DNA from: a virus
IMG/VR virus record: IMGVR_UViG_3300006790_002367
Location: 1 to 36,685 of that record
DNA: 36,685 bases
Strand: one strand, 5' to 3'
Part shown: positions 5,702 through 15,216 of the stretch, piece after piece
Position numbering within the stretch: position 1 is the first letter of the stretch
Layout of the letters: every line of letters starts with the position of its first letter
Notes under the pieces: generated by a model
Told to the model about the DNA's origin: nothing
Database searches by the model: none
The model's input: only the letters and a program-made list of their open reading frames with translations
Translations under genes and position numbers: made by a program

Positions 5702-7774
5702 CTAGGTTTTTGTTATTCCGTATAAGTAAAATTCTGCGCTTAATATGTTACCAGTGGCGAAAAATATTCTCAGCGCATTCACATCAGATTGCGCAAGACG
5801 TATACCTGTACCGCCTACGTTAGTTATGTTGGCGCTTTGATTGAGTTGCGTTCCAGATATATCAAAATACGTATATTCAGCATCGGAAGGGGCTAAAATT
5901 TTAATTGTGAAATTAGATAACTCACCAGTTGAATTACCATTTCCAAGGGCGCTTAATTTTATAAATGAATCCGCCGCATCACTACTGATAGAGGGGTTAG
6001 CATCACCCTGTACAGAGAAGGTTGAAACCCAAGCATAATCCGATGCACCGCTATCAAATGTAGAGCCGTCTGTAGATGTCCTCATTTGTAAGGGAGTATT
6101 ATCATTCTGAGATTTTACAGAGACACACTCCAAAATATACAAATCATAAGTTCCATCAATCGCAGCATCTAAGTCTAAACCAGAGCCGATATCGACACTC
6201 GTATCGCTGCTTGCTGTATAGGAACCCAATAATACAACTCCACCCCCGTTACCATCAACATAAGCCTTGGTAGCCGCATCCTGATCGTTTTCGGGATCTG
6301 CAACGTCCACTATCTTCTGTGAGTTTACTGATACGCTTGCCGTGGCTCCTGCGAGGGCTGCGCGGGTAATAGCGTCTTGGGTTGCTTCACTCAGGGCATC
6401 GCCATTGTCTATGTCTTTAAAAAGACCCAAATCTAACGCCGTTGGTGTTGCTGCGCTTGCGCCTGATACCGTGCCTGCCACGCCTTGCGCGCCCTTAACG
6501 CCTGATACTGTGATTTTCCAATCATCCAATGTTCCAGAGCCGCCAACGCTTGTGACTTCCACGGTTAAATCCGTACCAGAATACGCCGTGACTTGGCCAT
6601 GCATATAATTAGTTTCGTCTGCATCACTTGCGATTAAAACGAAAACGCCAACATCAAATAGCTTGCCCGCTTGAGTGGTAAAAGCCTTTGATCCTGTCGC
6701 GATTTCTACACTTGTTGTAGAGGTGCCTGATAGTCTGGCCGCGCTTAGGGCTGCTGCTGCTTCGCTGGCTGCTGCGTTTGTTTCCGCTGTCTCCGCGTTT
6801 GTCTCGGCCAGTTCTGCTGCTGTCTGTGCTGTCTCGGCTAGTCCTTGGGCTGTTTCCGCTGCTGTCTTTGCCGCGATAGCATCATCTGCCGCAACCTGAG
6901 CCGCGCCCGCTGCGCCAATCAATGAGAATGGCGCTCGAACCTTAATATTATTATTCCCGCTTGCAGGGGGAATTGTGAATGTTAAAGCCGTACCGCTTAC
7001 CGTATAGAAGGACGGGTCTATCAGATCAATACCACTGACCTCGCGAATGCTCACATCATCCAGTGTTCCAGTAAAGCTTGATGTACCGAAGGAGATAGTT
7101 TGAGTAGACCCCGCAATGATTGTCTCGTGATACGTGCCTGATGCGCTTCGAGCAGTCCCAGCCGTACCGCCGAGGGATAAAGTAATACTACCTGCGCTTC
7201 GTGTGATTGTGTAGGTTACAGAATAAGGCTTGCCCTCGATAAGTGTGAGCGTAGAGGATTGCTCAATAGCGGTAGAGATTGCCCCCGTTGCCGTGGCTGT
7301 ACCTGATGCGATTGTCCAACCTGTGCCTTTTGTCCAATCCGTATCGGCTGCGAATGTACCGTTTTTAACGCATTCCAACTCCGCAGAGATAAATAGGGCT
7401 TTTTCGTCATTACCGAGATTCTCGGATAAGGTGAAAGACGTCTCGATGCCATCCCCCGAGAATGATTGAAAGAACCCCTCATTAGTCTCGGTGGCCGCAG
7501 AGAACGCCGTTACGTTGTCCGTGGTGCCGTTGTCTATATCCGCATCGTTTACATCACGTAAAACGAACTTATACGCCCCTGTAAGGAAGATAATCGCCCG
7601 CCCCGCTGCATCCAGAATAATCGGGTTTGTGTGGGATACATTACCCGCCGCTGTTGTATACGTGTCCTTAGGCGTAGAAGTACCCGCTGCATAGGTGTAT
7701 AGCTTGCCGTATGATAAAGGATTACCGTCATCGTCTAGGGCCTGGAAGTAGTGCTGTGTGAAAAGTACTGCCAT
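5702..7774 (-). CDS. Tail fibre with podoviral N-terminal anchor
   Basis: 690 residues. Residues 1-90 (ALDDDGNPLSYGKLYTYAAG, then TNPIILDAAGRAIIFL) match the common podoviral fibre or spike head-binding domain. Residues about 104-282 form a beta domain (FSGDG..TSFTLS ... FYTVSGTALTFTIPP) interrupted by a carbohydrate-binding-module-like insert at about 136-247. An alanine-rich coiled coil (AETAQ and AETNA repeats, 290-348) leads to a distal beta region with a TKAYVD trimeric-fibre element. It probably binds the host surface along with the separate esterase tailspike. Preceded by an intrinsic terminator and GGAGAAATC ribosome site. Confidence 0.82.
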   Translation of the reverse strand: MAVLFTQHYFQALDDDGNPLSYGKLYTYAAGTSTPKDTYTTAAGNVSHTNPIILDAAGRAIIFLTGAYKFVLRDVNDADIDNGTTDNVTAFSAATETNEGFFQSFSGDGIETSFTLSENLGNDEKALFISAELECVKNGTFAADTDWTKGTGWTIASGTATATGAISTAIEQSSTLTLIEGKPYSVTYTITRSAGSITLSLGGTAGTARSASGTYHETIIAGSTQTISFGTSSFTGTLDDVSIREVSGIDLIDPSFYTVSGTALTFTIPPASGNNNIKVRAPFSLIGAAGAAQVAADDAIAAKTAAETAQGLAETAQTAAELAETNAETAETNAAASEAAAALSAARLSGTSTTSVEIATGSKAFTTQAGKLFDVGVFVLIASDADETNYMHGQVTAYSGTDLTVEVTSVGGSGTLDDWKITVSGVKGAQGVAGTVSGASAATPTALDLGLFKDIDNGDALSEATQDAITRAALAGATASVSVNSQKIVDVADPENDQDAATKAYVDGNGGGVVLLGSYTASSDTSVDIGSGLDLDAAIDGTYDLYILECVSVKSQNDNTPLQMRTSTDGSTFDSGASDYAWVSTFSVQGDANPSISSDAADSFIKLSALGNGNSTGELSNFTIKILAPSDAEYTYFDISGTQLNQSANITNVGGTGIRLAQSDVNALRIFFATGNILSAEFYLYGITKT

Positions 7775-7785
7775 GATTTCTCCAT

Positions 7786-7808
7786 AAAAAAAGCCCCGCT
7801 AGGGGGCT
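7786..7808 (-). terminator. Intrinsic terminator before tail fibre
   Basis: On the minus strand AGCCCC and GGGGCT form a 6-bp stem with a 5-base loop, followed by seven T. The T-run flows straight into ATGGAGAAATC, the ribosome site of the tail-fibre gene. The same module occurs before the coat and scaffold genes. Confidence 0.85.
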
Positions 7809-7832
7809 GTGTCATTCTGAATGTTTGATTTG

Positions 7833-9275
7833 TTAGGGTTTTATTTGACGCGCTTCTTTAGTGGTAAGCCTTAAAAGCTGCTCGAGTGATATTCTAGGCT
7901 GTGTTCGCATTAATTCTGGGGCGATCTCGACTGCGTCTTTGCTAACCAAGCGCCCTACTCTTGAAGCATCAGCGCCCTTTAGGACTGACGCGCCGCCTCT
8001 TGCTGCCTGTGATGCTGCATATCCTGCCGCTGCACCTGCTGGGCCACCTTTAACAGCGCCACCGATTACCATTAACCTGCTGCCTAGAGTACGCAGTACA
8101 CCTTCAACATTCCCTGTTTTGGCTGCTTTTTGTATGGCTCTTACTTGCTTGGGTGAATATTGATAGAGCTTATTGCTCTTAGCTAATCTTGTGAATCCAG
8201 CTTTAATACCTGAAGCTTCGCCACCTACATAGTATTGTGCGTTTTCAAGAATTTCTTCAATGTCTTTTAATTTAGCTTGATTAGCCCATAGTTTAGTTGC
8301 TTTTCTATATGCTTCGACACCCTCTGTTGTGCCTTTAATATTATCGGGGTTTTCAACAATTCCCCTTAGTTTTGATTGGATTATATCGTAGCGCCTTGCT
8401 ATATCATCGTCACCTGTTTTATAGGCCTGATTGACAAGCGATCCGAGCCTTTTATCTATATTCTCGAAGCTTTCAAGGGTCATATTAATATCACTCGCAG
8501 AATCAATATTTTTAGAAAATGCGTCTATAGCATCCTCACCTAAGGCCTTCTTTGCGAAGGGGTCTGATATTACTTGCTCTTGAACGGCTTTTTTAAGTCC
8601 GGTTGTGGCATCTTCGGTAAAGTCCGCACCTTTTTCACGTCCCACCTTGTAAAGCTTTTGTGCGGCTTCTTTCACTTTTTGCCTGTCGGGGAGGGATTTT
8701 TTTGTATTTAGCTTGGAAGCCCCACGTAATGCCGCAGGAAGGCTACCACCAATAGCGGCACCCACAGCGGCGCTGCTAGCAGCAGACGGGAGGCGGTCCA
8801 TAAGCTCGCCCTCTTCACTGCCCAAACCGTATAATCCACTGGATGCGGCACCTGAAGCTGCACCTTTAACACTTTGTGCTGCCAGTCCACCACTGCCAAC
8901 CCTAGCAAGTAATGCCTGACCTGCGGGCGTGAAAGCGGGCGCGACCGCTCCGACCACTGCGCCTGATCCTGTTGAAAATGGGCGTTGCTCATAAGACTGT
9001 TCTAACTCATTTCTTATGTCTTGTGTAGCATTTTGTCTAAGCTGGGAAAAGTCTTCTTCATTTCCCCTAAGTTTTTGACCGATAGCCCGACCAAATCCGC
9101 GCATTTCATCATCTAGACCAAATGAGGTCATGTCTTTCATGCCGCGTGTAAATGCTTCTGGCCTACTAATGGTTTGCGAGCCTTGCTTTAAAAATCTTGC
9201 TATCTTTCTAGCAGAATCTGTATCACCAGCCTTATGAGCATTTAAAAGGGCTTTTTCTGCCTGTTCTCTATTCAT
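7833..9275 (-). CDS. Ejection-type virion protein 3
   Basis: About 480 residues from the ATG at 9275 (GAGAGA upstream; a TTG at 9290 is less likely). The N-terminus (NREQAEKALLNAHKAGDTDS) is a helical Ala/Asp repeat seen in phage ejection proteins. Two Gly/Ala-rich hydrophobic stretches, about 95-200 and 400-440, could insert into a membrane. The middle is long helices. As the third large protein after the gp10-like gene it takes the place of P22 gp16 or gp20, which leave the capsid to make a DNA channel. Assignment is by position and composition; no enzymatic motif is visible. Confidence 0.6.
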   Translation of the reverse strand: MNREQAEKALLNAHKAGDTDSARKIARFLKQGSQTISRPEAFTRGMKDMTSFGLDDEMRGFGRAIGQKLRGNEEDFSQLRQNATQDIRNELEQSYEQRPFSTGSGAVVGAVAPAFTPAGQALLARVGSGGLAAQSVKGAASGAASSGLYGLGSEEGELMDRLPSAASSAAVGAAIGGSLPAALRGASKLNTKKSLPDRQKVKEAAQKLYKVGREKGADFTEDATTGLKKAVQEQVISDPFAKKALGEDAIDAFSKNIDSASDINMTLESFENIDKRLGSLVNQAYKTGDDDIARRYDIIQSKLRGIVENPDNIKGTTEGVEAYRKATKLWANQAKLKDIEEILENAQYYVGGEASGIKAGFTRLAKSNKLYQYSPKQVRAIQKAAKTGNVEGVLRTLGSRLMVIGGAVKGGPAGAAAGYAASQAARGGASVLKGADASRVGRLVSKDAVEIAPELMRTQPRISLEQLLRLTTKEARQIKP

Positions 9276-10623
9276 AAGAATATCTCTCAATTAAACTTTG
9301 AATATCATCATCTTTGGTCTGGTTTCTTCCGAACTCATCAAAGCTTAAAGGGTAGCGGAAGCTTAACTCTTCCGCTCTTTCTGGATCAATCGCTCCTTGT
9401 GCAGCCATTTGTGATATTTCTTGTGGTGAGCCATGAACTATATCCATGGATGTGTTCCAAACTCTTTTCATATTTTCTTTTAAAACATCGGGCTTTTGAC
9501 CCACTTGTAAGGAGCCACGCAATTGCATTAAGTATTCTTGCTGCTGAACTGGTACCTGACCCAAAGCTCCACCTGTAGGGGATGATTCCCGCATAGCCTG
9601 CAATTCTTGAATTGATATATTCGATTTGGCAGATTCTACCATTTTATCTAAATTATAGGCAGGTGTACCCGGTATCCAGCTTGTAGCTGCACCGGGCATT
9701 CCTGCTGCGCCCGTAATGAAGCCTTTTTCTGACTCTTCAAGCATCTCTATCGCTCGACCCATGTCTTGAATAATATTCCCCTCTGCGCGGGAAAGCTGGT
9801 CTTGTTTCATCTCTGATTTAGCTTGTGCATTTTGCAGCTCTAATTCAAATTTGTCCCTTTGTAACTGCTCTGCTGATGTCGGAATATCCTGCTGCACTTG
9901 CCTTAATTGGCGTTGCTTTTCTACCTCTATAGGAAGCATATCCCCCGCTTTTTGCACATCAACCTTAGCCTTGCCTGTCTCAATGTTTCCTGCTGGGGTA
10001 TTAAAGAACGGCCCCGTATCTCCCAAGGTCGGCACCCCGTAATTTCTAGGGTTTTGATTAACCATTTCAAAATCAGTTTGTTGGTCTGCCATAGGATTGC
10101 GGGGCATTTGCTCTGGAATATTCTGCTGTCCATCTACAGGCGTACCCCTTAACTGCGCTTCCATATCAGCCATGTTCATATTCTTTAAATCGGCAATACT
10201 GAAATCATTCAGGCTTCTAGGGCTTTGGTTTGGATTTACACCAATTTCCTGCTGTCTTTGCCCTATGGCCTGTTGTGATGCCTGCACAGGGTCAAGAACG
10301 GTAGAATATGGGTTTGGCTGCGTTCTGGCCACAATCTGCCCGTATTCGTTTGGCTCCCAAGAGGTTTTATCACCCTCAATCGTGGACATTGTGCGGATAG
10401 CCGCTTCATCTTCAGGCGAAAGTGGTTGGCCTAATGACTTCTTATAAATTGCCACTGTTGCCGCTTGTTTGGGGTCAAACGGGTCAGGCTGATTCATTTT
10501 TTTAATCTGGGCTTGCTTTAATTGCATACCCAAGGAATTGCGCTGTTTACGCATTTTAAATTCATCTTGAAGCTGCTGGTATTGATTAACCGATGGTCGA
10601 GAGTAAAAATCTTTATATTCCAT
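9268..10623 (-). CDS. Ejection-type virion protein 2 (Gln/Met-rich)
   Basis: 451 residues, very rich in Gln, Asn, Met and Pro and mostly helical (QYQQLQDEFKMRKQRNSL). No membrane segment or catalytic motif. The start overlaps the preceding stop (TAATG), and the 3' end overlaps the next gene. The position between two Ala/Gly-rich proteins in the P22-type order suggests a DNA-injection protein corresponding to gp20 or gp7. Composition supports an internal virion protein; exact equivalence is uncertain. Confidence 0.55.
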   Translation of the reverse strand: MEYKDFYSRPSVNQYQQLQDEFKMRKQRNSLGMQLKQAQIKKMNQPDPFDPKQAATVAIYKKSLGQPLSPEDEAAIRTMSTIEGDKTSWEPNEYGQIVARTQPNPYSTVLDPVQASQQAIGQRQQEIGVNPNQSPRSLNDFSIADLKNMNMADMEAQLRGTPVDGQQNIPEQMPRNPMADQQTDFEMVNQNPRNYGVPTLGDTGPFFNTPAGNIETGKAKVDVQKAGDMLPIEVEKQRQLRQVQQDIPTSAEQLQRDKFELELQNAQAKSEMKQDQLSRAEGNIIQDMGRAIEMLEESEKGFITGAAGMPGAATSWIPGTPAYNLDKMVESAKSNISIQELQAMRESSPTGGALGQVPVQQQEYLMQLRGSLQVGQKPDVLKENMKRVWNTSMDIVHGSPQEISQMAAQGAIDPERAEELSFRYPLSFDEFGRNQTKDDDIQSLIERYSYE

Positions 10624-12263
10624 TATGCAAACATCCCCGTTAGAGAGGCAATTAATTCAGAGCGGCTGTCTCTATTTTTATTGAGACGATCCGCTTGAGC
10701 TTGCCCAGAATTGTATTGTAATTCAGCCAAGCCGCCTGCAGCGCCCATACCAGTATTGGCCACGCCTTGAAGCTGCTGGTTTTGCTGTAGCCACTGATTA
10801 TAAGCATCGTTATATCTCGTGGAGGCTACGCCCTGACCATGTTCCTGTAGGGCTTTCAGGGCTGCGCCTGATTGCGTCATACCTTGCGCCGACATACCCC
10901 GCCCTAATGCTCGCTCGCCCTGTTCAAGCTGGAACTGATAGCCCGGATCGTTCTGTAAGTCCGATGGATTAAATCCTGCTGCGAGTGCTTGGGATAGTTG
11001 GTTTTGCGCCGACAATCCTGCCTGCTGATAGGGCTGCATCTGTTCTGCTGCTTGTGAGTTAGCATCCAAAAGCCTGCGTTCAATGTCTTTGTTTGTTTGC
11101 CTGTTTGTGTAGTCGCCATAGATAGAGCCGCCTAGCTTCAAAGCCTGACCTAAGTTATTCATATTACCTCCTGTGAATGAGCTGCCGCCGCCGCCTGTAA
11201 AGTTAGAAAGAGAATTAGTGATTGGATTGGTTGTTCTTGTGACTGCGCCTGCGAGGCCTGTTCCCTGAGTGGGACCCTGTGCGCCTGCAATGCCCGATGC
11301 TTTGTCTAATGCTGTTCCTGCGGTGTTTCCGAAGCCACCGCCTTGGTAGTACCCCATACCAGCGCCAGCCGCCCCGCCGAGTGCAGCGCCGCGAATATCA
11401 CCGTTTGCTAGTGAGCCTGATGCGCCGACTAAACCGCTAGTCAAGGCTGATCTGCCTGCTTCACCTAGTTCCGCTGCTGTTCCCAGAGCATTACCGTATC
11501 CACCTGTGAGGCCACCTAGCCCAGCACCTTTAAGAGCGGAGGACAGATCACCGCCCGATGCATAACCGCTTATGCCGCCTTTGACTGCGCCAGATAGAGC
11601 CTGCTTTGATGCAAAATTACCTAGCGTTGCGCCAAGGCCACCAGCCGCAGCTGAGCCTAGAGTTGCTGAATATCCAGCTCCTGCGCCTAAACCTGATGGA
11701 GCTGCTAATAGTGCATTTGATAGACCGCCAGCACCTGAAATCGTCCCCGCAGAGGTTGCCGCACCTCCCGCCGCTGCCCCGCCCGCCGCTGCCGGAGCCG
11801 CTAATGCTAAAGCCCCACCAAACCCCGCCAAAGCAAGGGGAGCCCATTTCATAAACCCGCCAAATGCCTCAGATTTCTGGGAGTTTACGTATTCATCACG
11901 CGCTGAGTGTACGTCACCCATCATCCCTTGGCTCGTGAGAATTTGATTTGCTATCTCGTTCTGATAACGCTCATCTAAGTTATAAGGATCAAGCTTGACA
12001 GACTGTCCCGCCGCTAGATCTCTTTGCTGCGTGACGCCACTGACCCCGCCCAGAAGCTCAACAAGTTTTGTATTTTTACCTTGTGCGTAATCATCTAGAA
12101 TTTTTTGAAAATCAGAAGCGCCACTTTGGCCAGCCCGCTCATATCTTGCTATTTGCTCATCAAGTAAGGCTCTGGGTAATTGTGTCGGGGCTAAATAATT
12201 CTCGCCAGAAATGGTGATGTAGTCACCATCAACACTCATTCTAAGTTGATCTGCTAAACCCAT
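10623..12263 (-). CDS. Ejection-type virion protein 1 (Gly/Ala-rich)
   Basis: 546 residues. After a hydrophilic helical N-terminus (ARDEYVNSQKSEAFG) comes a long Gly/Ala tract, about 135-330, with hydrophobic segments (LALAGFGGALALAAPAAAG). The C-terminal 170 residues have the Gln-rich pattern QPYQQAGLSAQNQLSQALAA ... DPGYQFQLEQGERALGR seen in many podoviral DNA-transfer proteins. It should be packed inside the capsid and ejected with DNA. Strong AGGAGAAAC ribosome site and ATG at 12263. Confidence 0.68.
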   Translation of the reverse strand: MGLADQLRMSVDGDYITISGENYLAPTQLPRALLDEQIARYERAGQSGASDFQKILDDYAQGKNTKLVELLGGVSGVTQQRDLAAGQSVKLDPYNLDERYQNEIANQILTSQGMMGDVHSARDEYVNSQKSEAFGGFMKWAPLALAGFGGALALAAPAAAGGAAAGGAATSAGTISGAGGLSNALLAAPSGLGAGAGYSATLGSAAAGGLGATLGNFASKQALSGAVKGGISGYASGGDLSSALKGAGLGGLTGGYGNALGTAAELGEAGRSALTSGLVGASGSLANGDIRGAALGGAAGAGMGYYQGGGFGNTAGTALDKASGIAGAQGPTQGTGLAGAVTRTTNPITNSLSNFTGGGGSSFTGGNMNNLGQALKLGGSIYGDYTNRQTNKDIERRLLDANSQAAEQMQPYQQAGLSAQNQLSQALAAGFNPSDLQNDPGYQFQLEQGERALGRGMSAQGMTQSGAALKALQEHGQGVASTRYNDAYNQWLQQNQQLQGVANTGMGAAGGLAELQYNSGQAQADRLNKNRDSRSELIASLTGMFA

Positions 12264-12692
12264 TTATGTTTCTCCTGCGAATGCAAGGCCGATAACCGTG
12301 AGCGGAACCGTCACGGCTGACCAAGTGGGGGGGTAAATTCGATTGGTTGCGGCTTCGATCATCCCGACCTCAGCGCCGCCGCCTGCAACGGCAAAGCAAA
12401 CACCGTCCGCATTACTGAGAAGGGGGAAGTTGTCGATATACGTAACGCCAGCCGTGGAGCTGGTATTCGTGCCGGGTATGACCTTTACCCAGAACACCGC
12501 GATTTGATTTGAAAGCTGGAAGTAACGCCCTGAGATACTCGGAGCGCCTGAAACTGAGAGGTTTACAAAGTTAGGCAACCAATCAATCCCGTAATCACCC
12601 TCACTTACAGAGAGGAAGAAGTTCACCCATGACAAATTGGCCTTACCAGTTTCATCAGTAAGGGGGTCGGCAATCGGTGGCTCGTCTATCAC
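12264..12692 (-). CDS. Structural protein in tail-needle position
   Basis: 142 residues starting with GTG that overlaps the gp10-like stop (GTGA). The first 35 residues (PPIADPLTDETGKANLSWVN) form a short anchor seen in small podoviral tail proteins; the rest is beta-strand-rich (FQLSNQIAVFWVKVIPGTNT) and looks like a globular knob. In P22 the gene after gp10 is the coiled-coil needle gp26, but no long coil is seen here. It may be a short needle tip, head-fibre or receptor-binding protein. Confidence 0.5.
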   Translation of the reverse strand: MIDEPPIADPLTDETGKANLSWVNFFLSVSEGDYGIDWLPNFVNLSVSGAPSISGRYFQLSNQIAVFWVKVIPGTNTSSTAGVTYIDNFPLLSNADGVCFAVAGGGAEVGMIEAATNRIYPPTWSAVTVPLTVIGLAFAGET

Positions 12693-14086
12693 GTTAGATA
12701 AGAGCCTGTAATTGCTATTTTGGTCTTGCCTGTAATTCTAAGCTTGAAGGTTAGCTGTTTGGTAATTCCGATCCTGCGGAACATCACCTCTTTAAGATAT
12801 TCCCCAACCCGTCCTATAGACTTCGCAATGGGGTTTGAATAGGTCTTTCCCCCATCCCGAGAGAAGGATAATTCCGCGATAGGATTAGGCGTGTCTGCAT
12901 TTCCTACACCGACCTCAAAGCCTACGTGAAGGGCTGTAAAGCGTGTGCGCTTCATTTCATCGCTGATATGGGTGTAAACTCTCTCCCGTGCGATTTCTCG
13001 TCCGTTATCGGAGTAGTAATCCATATCCATGTGATAGATATTGCCGTTCCTGCGATCTCCGACTAAATGCTTACCAAAGGCGTAAATATGACAGCTTCCA
13101 AGGTGCTGCTCGAAATTACCGTCTGCATTTAAAAACGCTCGTTCGTGCCATTGCTGGGTAGAAAGGTCATAAACAAGGGAAGTCTCTAAACCGCCACCGC
13201 TAAAGACGATATGAACTGCGCCCTCTTCCTGATATGCCCACGTATAAATGTCCTGAGGGCTTGAGGCCTCTTGTATTTTCTTCTCAATCGGAGTTGTTGA
13301 AATCCTACTAGGGCTAAATCCGTTCGCTCTAAACACAACGCCAGCGCCGAACTTATCGCGCCCGACCCATATTAATGTATTGTCAATTTCCAATACTGAA
13401 TGTTTCGCGTATAAACCTACGGCGATAACATTCGATCCAACCCGCCTAAACGGGAAATCCGCAGCCCCTCGGTTGCTCCAAGGCTCCAACGTAGTCTCGC
13501 CAAACAACCATAACTGACCCAAGGCACTAACAGGCGCAACAAGGTAATCAGGCCTACTCTCTGCCGTGGCAAAGTCTAAAGGATTCCAAGTTGATAGATT
13601 GTTAATCCCAGAGATATAAAATCTGCCGCTGTCATTCTCGTTTACAATGAAGTACCCATCGAGATTAGTGACATACCCAACCGATGCGGGAAGCCCCGAG
13701 GAAAAGACTTTCGTAAATACGTTCGAGTTATACGTGAATGAATAAAGATTATTCCCATCACATATTGCGAGTTCTCCAACGCCCTCGGCCATTGAGACCG
13801 TACCACTGGAAGACAGTAAGGAGCCTCTATTCTCAAAGCTGCCATCTTCCATAACCTCGACCAAAGAAATACCCGAGACGAAGAACGCTCTATTATCGCC
13901 TGATTTAAAGGCTCCGCGGTGTGGACCCGATCCCGAAGTAGAGAACTCCAAAAGCCCGGGCGTTCCATACATTGATGAAACTTCTTTCCCCTGCTCGTCC
14001 ATTACGGGATAAAGGTTAATACTTCTCTGCGCGTTAAATGGTAAGGATCGTTGGTCATGGGTCGGGCCGACTAAACCTATCTTCAT
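12689..14086 (-). CDS. P22 gp10-like packaged-DNA stabilisation protein
   Basis: 465 residues matching the phage stabilisation protein family: the N-terminus with VGPTHDQRSLPFNAQRSINL and YGTPGLLEF, followed by a repeated beta-propeller-like pattern, and conserved LWLFGETTLEPWSNRGAADF and NTLIWVGRD segments. In P22 gp10 binds below gp4 at the portal vertex and helps keep DNA inside. ATG overlaps the gp4-like stop. Length is close to the approximately 470 residues of P22 gp10. Confidence 0.9.
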   Translation of the reverse strand: MKIGLVGPTHDQRSLPFNAQRSINLYPVMDEQGKEVSSMYGTPGLLEFSTSGSGPHRGAFKSGDNRAFFVSGISLVEVMEDGSFENRGSLLSSSGTVSMAEGVGELAICDGNNLYSFTYNSNVFTKVFSSGLPASVGYVTNLDGYFIVNENDSGRFYISGINNLSTWNPLDFATAESRPDYLVAPVSALGQLWLFGETTLEPWSNRGAADFPFRRVGSNVIAVGLYAKHSVLEIDNTLIWVGRDKFGAGVVFRANGFSPSRISTTPIEKKIQEASSPQDIYTWAYQEEGAVHIVFSGGGLETSLVYDLSTQQWHERAFLNADGNFEQHLGSCHIYAFGKHLVGDRRNGNIYHMDMDYYSDNGREIARERVYTHISDEMKRTRFTALHVGFEVGVGNADTPNPIAELSFSRDGGKTYSNPIAKSIGRVGEYLKEVMFRRIGITKQLTFKLRITGKTKIAITGSYLT

Positions 14087-14760
14087 CTATAACCTGAATA
14101 GATATTGAAGTTATAAGTGCCTTTCGGCCAATCCATCGTTCTGGACTTGGATACTTGTTTAAGAAGCACCGCTTTAGCCTTTTGTGCGCTGTCTGCTAAT
14201 TCTGGGGAGATTGACACGTTATAATCAGGTGCCTGCTCAATACCGAGCAACTTAACAAGCATTCTCTTCCAACCAGGGGGAAGATTAATCACTGTATTCA
14301 GTGTAAATTCTGTAATGGGCTTTTCAGACAGTATATAAAGCGTCCCTGATGGGCGTGGGTAGAGTTTAAGAACCCCAATAGGAAAGCCGTTGTTGTAATT
14401 GTAAAACTCGCCTGTAGAGCCTTGTGTGTCTTTAGAGGCTATGTCAGCGTATTGCTGGTCACTCAATGATGTGAGGGGATAATCGGTCGTTCCACTACGG
14501 ACATAAGCGGAGATAATCTGAATGAACGGGACTGTATCGAAGTCCTGCCCTGCGCCTACCGTGTATTGAATAGCGCCCGTTAATGGGAAATTCTCTTCGG
14601 TCCGTGAGAACACCATAAGACCTTCATTCGCCAATGATTCCATAAGGAAATTAAGCGCATCGAGGCCGTCTGTAATCTCAATAGCATCGGGGGTTTCCCC
14701 TGAGGATATCGCCCCGATGCCTTGTAGAGATTTGGTGATTAAATCACGCGCTGTGGTCAC
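14083..14760 (-). CDS. P22 gp4-like tail accessory factor
   Basis: 225 residues starting with GTG, which overlaps the stop of a 36-residue gene (GTGA). The N-terminal helical part (ARDLITKSLQGIGAISSGET, then DGLDALNFLMESLANEG) is the usual opening of gp4-type head-completion proteins, and the segment FPLTGAIQYTVGAGQDFDT is conserved in podoviruses. It docks on the portal ring and extends the DNA channel. P22 gp4 is 166 residues and also has muramidase activity; no catalytic residue can be identified here. Confidence 0.85.
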   Translation of the reverse strand: MTTARDLITKSLQGIGAISSGETPDAIEITDGLDALNFLMESLANEGLMVFSRTEENFPLTGAIQYTVGAGQDFDTVPFIQIISAYVRSGTTDYPLTSLSDQQYADIASKDTQGSTGEFYNYNNGFPIGVLKLYPRPSGTLYILSEKPITEFTLNTVINLPPGWKRMLVKLLGIEQAPDYNVSISPELADSAQKAKAVLLKQVSKSRTMDWPKGTYNFNIYSGYR

Positions 14761-14867
14761 TTAGATGCCTTTTTTGGCTCGTCAGTTTTCCAGCCATCTT
14801 TTTTAAGGCGCTCAATGACCTTTGGATTTTTGATATCTTTCTCGATACCGTCTTTCGTCAGCTTCAT
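14757..14867 (-). CDS. Small head protein (KDGWK motif)
   Basis: A 36-residue, lysine-rich open frame with a clear ribosome site (AGGAG) upstream of the ATG at 14867. The pattern PKVIERLKKDGWK resembles the short proteins found between major capsid and head-completion genes in many tailed phages. Its stop overlaps the GTG of the gp4-like gene, so it is coupled to it. Role unknown. Confidence 0.65.
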   Translation of the reverse strand: MKLTKDGIEKDIKNPKVIERLKKDGWKTDEPKKASK

Positions 14868-14875
14868 AATAACTC

Positions 14876-15199
14876 CTAGTCGATTACATAAGTTGTGGGA
14901 ACGCCGTTTTCAGGGCGTGAGATTTTGAAAATGTAATCCCCAGCCGTTGGTGTAACACCGCCAGCAGTAGGGTTTACAAAGGTGATACCAACGGTATTAG
15001 CCGCAGTAACACGAGCAGCAGCAGCCACAACACCTGTCTCATGACCAGGTGGGGACACTGTTACATGATCGTTTAGATTGACACCCGGAACGGTGAAGGT
15101 TTGCTCCGCTGTGGTGATGGTCGCAACTTCGGCAGGGGTAATTGTTGCTTTAACAATGTAACTCCCTAAAGTGTTGCCTTGTGTGATTCCTGTAGACAT
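14876..15199 (-). CDS. Decoration-like head protein
   Basis: 107 residues from the ATG at 15199, which has GAAAGGAAAATCT upstream; an upstream in-frame reading to 15277 runs through a terminator and is rejected. Composition is Thr/Val/Ala/Gly-rich, beta-type, with VVAAAARVTAANTVGITFVN, typical of small capsid-decoration or stabilising proteins placed just after the major coat gene. Probably on the outer capsid surface. Family membership is inferred from fold pattern and position. Confidence 0.6.
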   Translation of the reverse strand: MSTGITQGNTLGSYIVKATITPAEVATITTAEQTFTVPGVNLNDHVTVSPPGHETGVVAAAARVTAANTVGITFVNPTAGGVTPTAGDYIFKISRPENGVPTTYVID

Positions 15200-15216
15200 A
15201 GATTTTCCTTTCAAAG

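Noticed and set aside
5702-7774. Diversity-generating retroelement target in the tail fibre
   Set aside because: No reverse transcriptase and no template/variable repeat pair is seen in the window.
11572-11946. 124-residue plus-strand frame rich in Ala/Pro
   Set aside because: It is the antisense of the Gly/Ala-rich ejection protein; GC-rich codons leave the opposite frame open.
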